DNA from: Candidatus Heimdallarchaeota archaeon
GTDB lineage: Archaea; Asgardarchaeota; Heimdallarchaeia; Heimdallarchaeales; Kariarchaeaceae
Assembly (NCBI GenBank): GCA_015522385.1
Contig: WAMJ01000279.1
Span: forward strand, 1-34,328
Length of the DNA stretch: 34,328 nucleotides
Direction of reading: 5' to 3'
Below, in pieces: positions 29,482 to 34,328 of this stretch (position 1 is its first letter; the number at the start of each line of letters is the position of its first letter). The position numbers were made by a program, and so were the translations under genes. The notes beneath the pieces were generated by a model. That model was not told the DNA's origin and searched no databases. It saw only the letters and a list, made by a program, of their open reading frames with translations.

Positions 29482-30195
29482 TTGTTTGAGGATATATATA
29501 AGGATAGACGCGGTTCGACTAGATATATTTCATTCCTCCCCGCTTTTGGGCGTTTCCATTTTAAACAGACTTCATTTAACATATTCTCTCTTCTTAATTA
29601 TGGGCTTGATACTAGGATTGTAGTTGGAACCAACAAGAAGATAATAGCTTATTTCGATTTGATAACCAAAACTATCTCTCAAACTCAGCACTATTTATTT
29701 AGAGCAATAAATACTGGGATAAGTAATCAAAATTCGATCCTCTGGATGAGATATATGTACTATATGACAGAGAGGAATGAAGGGATCTCCAGATTATACC
29801 AAGGATTTGGTACTATCAAGGAATTCTCTAAATTTGTCGGAAAAGAGCTACTATTCCCACTAGTAAAATATAATCCAATTTTACAGACTCTTGAGATCCG
29901 AACCGAAATACTCCCTGAAAAATTGAGGTGGATAACGGATCTTAATGACTTGAAGGTTGCTCTCGGTATTAAGGAATACCAAGATGAAATTACTGTCATT
30001 GTCGAGAGTATTATGAGGTTCAGTAATTATCTATATCCAGTTGATAGTATTGACTCGATGGAGATAAAATATCTCTTGAAACTGATTAACAAGAATCAGG
30101 AAATCTTAGATGATATCAACAATCCAGATCCTGACCTTGCACGGGACTGGAAGAGGTTGAGGTTCTACATATCAATATGGATGAACGCTCTATAG
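29482..30195 (+). CDS. AT-rich orphan protein of 237 residues
   Basis: This open frame is not recognised. The product is soluble with mixed structure: GRFHFKQTSFNIFSLLNYG, TRIVVGTNKKIIAYFDL, then a largely helical C-terminal half ending LARDWKRLRFYISIWMNAL. It is much richer in A and T than its neighbours, suggesting recent gain or relaxed selection. The only available start is a TTG after a stop four codons upstream, and a TATA-like stretch (GATATATATAAGG) falls inside the first codons. The true start, or even the completeness of the gene, is therefore doubtful; it could be a 5'-truncated remnant. No partner gene is adjacent. Confidence 0.5.
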   Translation: MFEDIYKDRRGSTRYISFLPAFGRFHFKQTSFNIFSLLNYGLDTRIVVGTNKKIIAYFDLITKTISQTQHYLFRAINTGISNQNSILWMRYMYYMTERNEGISRLYQGFGTIKEFSKFVGKELLFPLVKYNPILQTLEIRTEILPEKLRWITDLNDLKVALGIKEYQDEITVIVESIMRFSNYLYPVDSIDSMEIKYLLKLINKNQEILDDINNPDPDLARDWKRLRFYISIWMNAL

Positions 30196-30449
30196 ATCGA
30201 TATTTCGATATAATGAGTTTCCCGAATAAGATTGGAATTATTGATAAACATATAGGGAGTTCGAAAATCGCAAACCAACAATAGAATACGGGAGAATACC
30301 GTAGAACATCGCTCGGAATCTCAGCTAACTAACTACCTCATCACCATGAATACTCGACCCTCAGGAACTCACTACCACGGATTCTAACCATTCGAAACGC
30401 GTCAAGCCGTCTAGACGCATCCCGCGTCGCATAACCCGTAACTTGAGCA

Positions 30450-30463
30450 AATATTATTTAAAG
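30450..30463 (+). promoter_or_regulatory. TATA-like box of the 23S transcription unit
   Basis: AATATTATTTAAAG is the only strong TATA-like element between the orphan gene and the 23S gene. It predicts a start near 30485 and a leader of about 440 nt. Confidence 0.5.
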
Positions 30464-30486
30464 AACCGAATCACAGAAGAATTGTT

Positions 30487-30897
30487 CACGCATCATGCGT
30501 GGCACGCGACCACGGTCGCACGGAATGGGCAATGATCCCCACGGATCAAAAAACCCAGACCATGTCCCGAAAGCAAATCAGTGCGGCATTGTTCCGCATC
30601 TGCATCACTTTCGCGACACCTATCTTAACCCTTTAAAACAAACGGGTTGCAGATAGATTTGCTCAGTTTTCTGGGCTCGTTCGATACGTCGAACACACTC
30701 ATTAGAGTAACAAGGGAAACGCTACGACCACAACGGAAAAAAACGACGTGCGAGCATCCCCACTGGATCTGGATGACCACGGTCAGCCAGGGAATGTGAC
30801 CATACAGAACCACACATAAACAAACTAAATTACACACATTAGTCTTCTCAATGGTGTTTTATCCCGGGGATCACCGTCCCCAGAGGGCAATACCCTC
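30487..30897 (+). other. Hairpin-rich leader of pre-23S RNA
   Basis: The predicted leader contains a series of perfect or near-perfect hairpins. They are CACGCA/TGCGTG (30487-30501), GCGAC/GTCGC (30506-30519), TGATCC/GGATCA (30533-30548), TGCGG/CCGCA (30582-30598), CTATCT-AACCC/GGGTT-AGATAG (30620-30656), GTTCGA/TCGAAC (30679-30694), GGTCA/TGACC (30781-30801), GGGGA/TCCCC (30866-30881) and GAGGG/CCCTC (30883-30897). No tRNA or 16S rRNA is present. The region 30196-30449 before it holds nothing that I can assign. Confidence 0.55.
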
Positions 30898-30914
30898 GCA
30901 GGGAATAGAGCTCC
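30895..30914 (+). other. 5' strand of the pre-23S processing stem (BHB-like)
   Basis: CTCGC, AGG and TAGAGCTCC pair with GCGAG, CCT and GGAGTTCTA at 34244-34263. A 3-nt bulge GAA (30903-30905) lies on this strand and AGA (34256-34258) on the other. The layout is that of the bulge-helix-bulge cut by splicing endonuclease in archaeal pre-rRNA, although the central helix is 3 bp rather than 4. Confidence 0.5.
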
Positions 30915-30924
30915 ATGACGAGTA

Positions 30925-33900
30925 GGACAACTGGCTACAAAGTAATTGGTGGATGCCTTGGCTGTGGAACCGATGAAGGGCGTGGCAAGCTGCGAAAAGC
31001 ATAGGTGAGTCGCAAGCAGATGTAGAACCTATGATCCCCGAATTGGAATCCAGCCCGAGTTCAACATGCTCGGGCAGTCCGTGAGGACAGGGAACCCTCG
31101 GAACAGAAGCATCTCAGTACGAGGAGGAAGAGAAAGCAATAGCGATTCCGTTAGTATAGGCGATAGAAAGCGGAACTGGTCAAACCGAATCCTGCACCGA
31201 AAGGTGTCGGAGATGTGGTGTTTGGACCTGGACTAATACTAAAGAAGATATTCGAATTGAGCTTGAAAAACTCAGCCGTAGAGGGTTATAGCCCCGTAGA
31301 TTGAAGCTTCCATGTTACAAGTCCGGATCTCCCGACTAGGGCGGATTGGATGTTCCGTCCAAATGGAGAATTAACTCCGAAACCTAAATATTCCCACAGA
31401 CCGATAGCAAACTAGTAACGCGAGTGAAAGGTGAAAAGAGCCCTTAACAGGGTATTGTGAAAAGTGCCTGAAACCAATTACTTACACAGTGTGATGGCGT
31501 GAAAGGAACGATGCTCCTCGAATCCAAAGCGGGTGACCGTTAGTCGAGAGAGGAGTTTACCAGCGTTATCGCGTCAGTCTTGAAACACTGGCCAGGGAGT
31601 TTGCCCATGTGGTGAGGCTAAAGTTAAGCTGAGCCATAGTGAAAACAATCAGTCCGCAGCTTCGGCAAGGGACGACGTCTGAAAGGGCGTGAAATCACAT
31701 GGGTAAGATGCGAAAGGCGTCGATCTAAGCGTGACCAGGTTGAAGCCGTGCGAAAGCCCGGTGGAGGACCGAAGGGGTATTGATATACAGCTCATTCCTC
31801 TGAGTTGCGTTTAGTGGTGAAAGGCCAATCGAGGCGCCTGATAGCACATTCACGCAGAAGTGGTACCTCAGACCAGCGTGGGACGAGTACGGATCAGTGG
31901 TAGAGTACAGACAAGGTTGGAATGGGGAGTAAAATCCTCGCCGCCTCAACTAACTCCGAATGCTGTTCCTATGTAGACTCCCGCAGTCGGGTGTGTCGCC
32001 GTAAGGGTGGCAACCGCGAAGCGAATAAGCTAGATGCGGGTTAAGGGCTCCAAATGTAGATTAAGTGCAAAAATGAAGGACGTCGTGTCGCTAAGACAAT
32101 GAGATGGTAGGCTTAGAAGCAGCAACCCACTAACAAAAGCGTAACAGCTTACTCATCGAGCGATGCGGCTCTGAAAATGGACGAGGCTAAAATCTACTCC
32201 CGATACCCGCAGGCACGTACTGAGTACGTGATCCGGTATGCGTGCGTACGGCTTGGGCTGAAGTTGGGCGGTGACGTCCAGTGGACCGAGTCGTAGTGTA
32301 GATCCTGGTAGTAGTAGGCAGATATTGGGGTGAGAAACCCCAAGGTCGAATAGAGGCAAGGGTTCCTGGGCAATGTTCATCAGCTCAGGGTTAGGCGGTC
32401 CTAAGCGGACTCTTAAGACGAACTCCGCAAAAGGGAAATGCGTTCATATTCGTATCCTGCGCTCGAAGATGGCAACAATAGTGTATAACCAGACAGTTGT
32501 GGATAGGCCCCCTTGTGGAAGCAAGTTAAGTCTATAAGCCCCTAGAGTAGCGTTGCGCTGAGACGGGGGTGAAGTGATCAATAGGTCTCCGCTATAGGTT
32601 GACTGGGGTCGATTTCCAAAACTCCTCGAAAATGGTTATACATGGACAGAGCGTATCCGTACCTAAACCGACACGGGTGTCCTTAGGCTGAGAAGGCTAA
32701 GACCTTTCGGTGTAATCTAGGCAAGGGAATTCGGCAAATTACATGAGTAACTACGGGATAATCATGGCCTTTAGTCTTGAATCAAGTAGGGACCGAAGGT
32801 GTCACAAACAAAAGGAGCCCGACTGTTTAACAAAAACATAGCTAACTGCGACGCGGAAACGCTTTGTATAGTTAGTGTATCCTGCTCCGTGCCAGTAAGT
32901 CAAATCCGGGTCCAACCGGGCTAAGCTCTGGTTAACAGCGGGAGTAACCATGACTCTCTTAAGGTAGGCAAATGCCTTGTCGGATAATTACCGACGCCCA
33001 TGAAGGGACCAACGAGGCTCCTACTGTCCCTGCCTAGAAACCGGTGAACCTGCATATCCGGCGAACAGACCGGATGGCCCAATTGGGAAGAGAAGACCCT
33101 GAGAGCTTTACTGCAGTTTCGGACTGTTTACTTGGTCATCATACAGAGCGTAGTCAGGAGCGTCGATCGCATCTCTCCGGGGGTGCGTGAGCAACAATGG
33201 AACACTGACTATGGTGGCTAGGTAGACTCACCTGTTGCGACAGGGACAATTCGAGATGGGCAGTTTGGCTGGGGCGGCACACCTCCGATAAGGAAACAGA
33301 GGTGCCCAAAGGTCAGCTCAGGAGGAGCAGAAACCCTCCGTTGAGTGCAAAGGCAAAAGCTGGCTTTACCGTGAGCACACCAATAATGCTCGCGGTTACG
33401 AAAGTAGGGCTTAGCGATCCATCGTGTCCCCCTTAATAGGGGCCGGTGGTGGCAGAAAAGTTACCTCAGGGGTAACAGAGTTGTCGCGGGCTAGAGTCCC
33501 CAGGACTTTAGCACTACATATTATAACATCGCTCCAAACCCCACAGTTAAAGCAAATACAGGATCCTAACTTCCAACAAATATCTGTAAATTCACCTGGA
33601 TGAGGACGTATTCACCGTACGTCCAGTGACCCCAGGATGGTTTCGCAGTTCACAAATCCAATATGCGCGTTCGCAGCCACCATACTGCGGACTTGAAGAC
33701 AATTGTGGGTCGACGATCACAAAATAGTTGTGAGGCTAAACTACGGCAAAGTCCGGATGAATTGACCTCGCGGCTTGCTTCCTCGATGTCGGCTCTTCCT
33801 CGCTTGGTAGTGCACAAGCTGCCAAGAGTAGGGTTGTTCGCCCGTTAAAAGGGAACGTGAGCTGGGTTCAGACCGTTGAGAGACAGGTTGGTTTCTATCT

Positions 33901-34234
33901 AATTGGGCTGTTGGGTAATTGCAAGTAGCGTGCCGTCAGTACGAGAGGAACGCGGTGTGGTGGCCTCTGGTGGATCGGTTGTCGAAAGGCACTGCCGAGT
34001 AGCTACGCCATCCCAGATAAGAGCTGAATGCATCTAAGCTCGAAGCTGGTCTTAAAACGAATTACCCACTCTGATCACATCTCATTTGACTGACTGAGAG
34101 CACGGGACTGGTGACAGTGACGTGCTGTGATTGGACAAGGACGCGTGCAAAAGACACGAAGAACCCCCGCAGTGTGAGCGTCGAGCATTTGCGAGATGTT
34201 TAGCTGACGGGTACTAGGTCCGAGGCTTTTGTCT
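30925..34234 (+). rRNA. 23S ribosomal RNA, interrupted by one intron
   Basis: This is the large-subunit rRNA. Conserved landmarks appear in order. The 5' region has the GGTGGATGCC segment. The archaeal ACTCTCTTAAGGTAGGCAAA segment (E. coli about 1920-1940) is near 32952. The peptidyl-transferase strand GGGTAACAGAGTTGTCGCGGG ends at 33490, the A-loop GCTGGGTTCAGACCGTTGAG is near 33861, and the sarcin-ricin loop AGTACGAGAGGAAC is near 33939. Ends are set by terminal helix 1 (GGACAA at 30925-30930 with TTGTCT at 34229-34234). After removal of the 259-nt intron the mature length is about 3.05 kb, normal for archaea, so there is no giant expansion. It is not followed by a 5S gene within the window, and no 16S or tRNA precedes it. 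Confidence 0.95.
33502..33760 (+). other. BHB-type archaeal intron in 23S rRNA helix 89
   Basis: The insertion splits helix 89. Exon bases CGCGGG (33485-33490) still pair with CTCGCG (33767-33772). Inside, GTCC (33496-33499) pairs with GGAT (33755-33758) as the 4-bp central helix. It is flanked by 3-nt bulges CCA (33500-33502) and GAA (33759-33761), and intron ends GGACTTT (33503-33509) and AAAGTCC (33748-33754) form the inner helix. Cutting between the second and third bulge bases joins exons into an 18-nt loop segment, CTAGAGTCCCCATTGACC, the same length as in other archaea. The intron has internal hairpins (e.g. GGACGTA/TACGTCC, 33604-33624) and is too short for a homing endonuclease. Exact cut sites could shift by one base. 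Confidence 0.85.
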
Positions 34235-34243
34235 GAAACTCAA

Positions 34244-34263
34244 GGAGTTCTACCTAGAGCGAG
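34244..34263 (+). other. 3' strand of the pre-23S processing stem (BHB-like)
   Basis: GGAGTTCTA, CCT and GCGAG pair with TAGAGCTCC, AGG and CTCGC upstream of the gene. The 3-nt bulge AGA lies at 34256-34258. Excision here would release and could circularise pre-23S RNA, as known in other archaea. Confidence 0.5.
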
Positions 34264-34297
34264 ACGAGAGACTGATGTGTGAGTGTGGTTTTGTAGA

Positions 34298-34319
34298 AGG
34301 AGCTCCGGCTCCTTTTTTT
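34298..34319 (+). terminator. Hairpin plus T-run terminator of the 23S unit
   Basis: AGGAGC and GCTCCT form a 6-bp stem around a TCCG loop, followed by seven T residues (34313-34319). No gene lies between the 23S end and this site, so the 23S appears to be transcribed alone. Confidence 0.75.
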
Positions 34320-34328
34320 ATTTCGAAG

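Noticed and set aside
30196..30924. tRNA or 16S gene upstream of 23S
   Set aside because: The stems present are simple consecutive hairpins; no cloverleaf with a T-loop motif and no 16S landmark is seen.
33502..33760. Group I intron in 23S rRNA
   Set aside because: I looked for a convincing group I P7 pair and catalytic core and did not see one. The ends instead form a canonical BHB, and splicing there restores loop length.
33663..33848. 61-residue open frame across the intron and exon 2
   Set aside because: It runs into conserved 23S sequence, has no promoter at the usual spacing and resembles no homing endonuclease.

Overview
This window is archaeal. The markers are a group II chaperonin (thermosome), the small subunit of the archaea-specific DNA polymerase D, A-type ATP synthase subunits I and C, a KEOPS Pcc1-like protein, a Cdc48/VAT-type double AAA ATPase, Nep1, a TrmB-like regulator, and QueD/QueE of archaeosine synthesis. 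Most lead genes have a TATA-like box centred about 24-27 bp upstream of the start codon, which predicts leaderless mRNAs. A roadblock/longin-like small protein and an unlinked 23S gene would fit an Asgard (Heimdall-like) archaeon, but the sequence alone does not settle the phylum.

Layout. 1-7.5 kb: partial thermosome, a roadblock/longin-like protein, ArgRS, Pcc1 plus a TrmB-like regulator, and a Cdc48-like ATPase. 7.5-14.5 kb: QueD, an amino-acid permease fused to two UspA-like domains, an unknown 245-residue protein, a two-winged-helix regulator divergent from a small ORF plus QueE, a DHH-family protein and a membrane protein. 14.7-17.5 kb: PolD small subunit (DP1) with small neighbours. 17.6-21.2 kb: ATP synthase subunits I and C, and a small unknown protein. 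21.2-25.7 kb: an aminotransferase, Nep1, a 52-residue cysteine-rich gene, a tandem pair of small membrane proteins, a secreted ethylbenzene-dehydrogenase-type haem-domain protein and a 49-residue basic protein. 25.7-29.1 kb: a visibly more GC-rich block with a PLP decarboxylase, an IS630-type helix-turn-helix protein and a 12-helix NnrS/oxidase-like membrane protein. 29.5-30.2 kb: an AT-rich orphan gene. 30.4-34.3 kb: a stand-alone 23S rRNA transcription unit with its own promoter, a hairpin-rich leader, processing stem and terminator.

The strongest unusual signal is a 259-nt insertion in 23S helix 89, next to the peptidyl-transferase centre. Its ends fold into a canonical bulge-helix-bulge (4-bp central helix, two 3-nt bulges), and removal restores the expected loop length. 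A second BHB-like fold brackets the whole 23S, as expected for archaeal pre-rRNA excision. Other notable points are repeated tail-to-tail gene pairs with gaps or overlaps of only a few bases, and a possible redox/amine-metabolism accessory block with signs of transfer.
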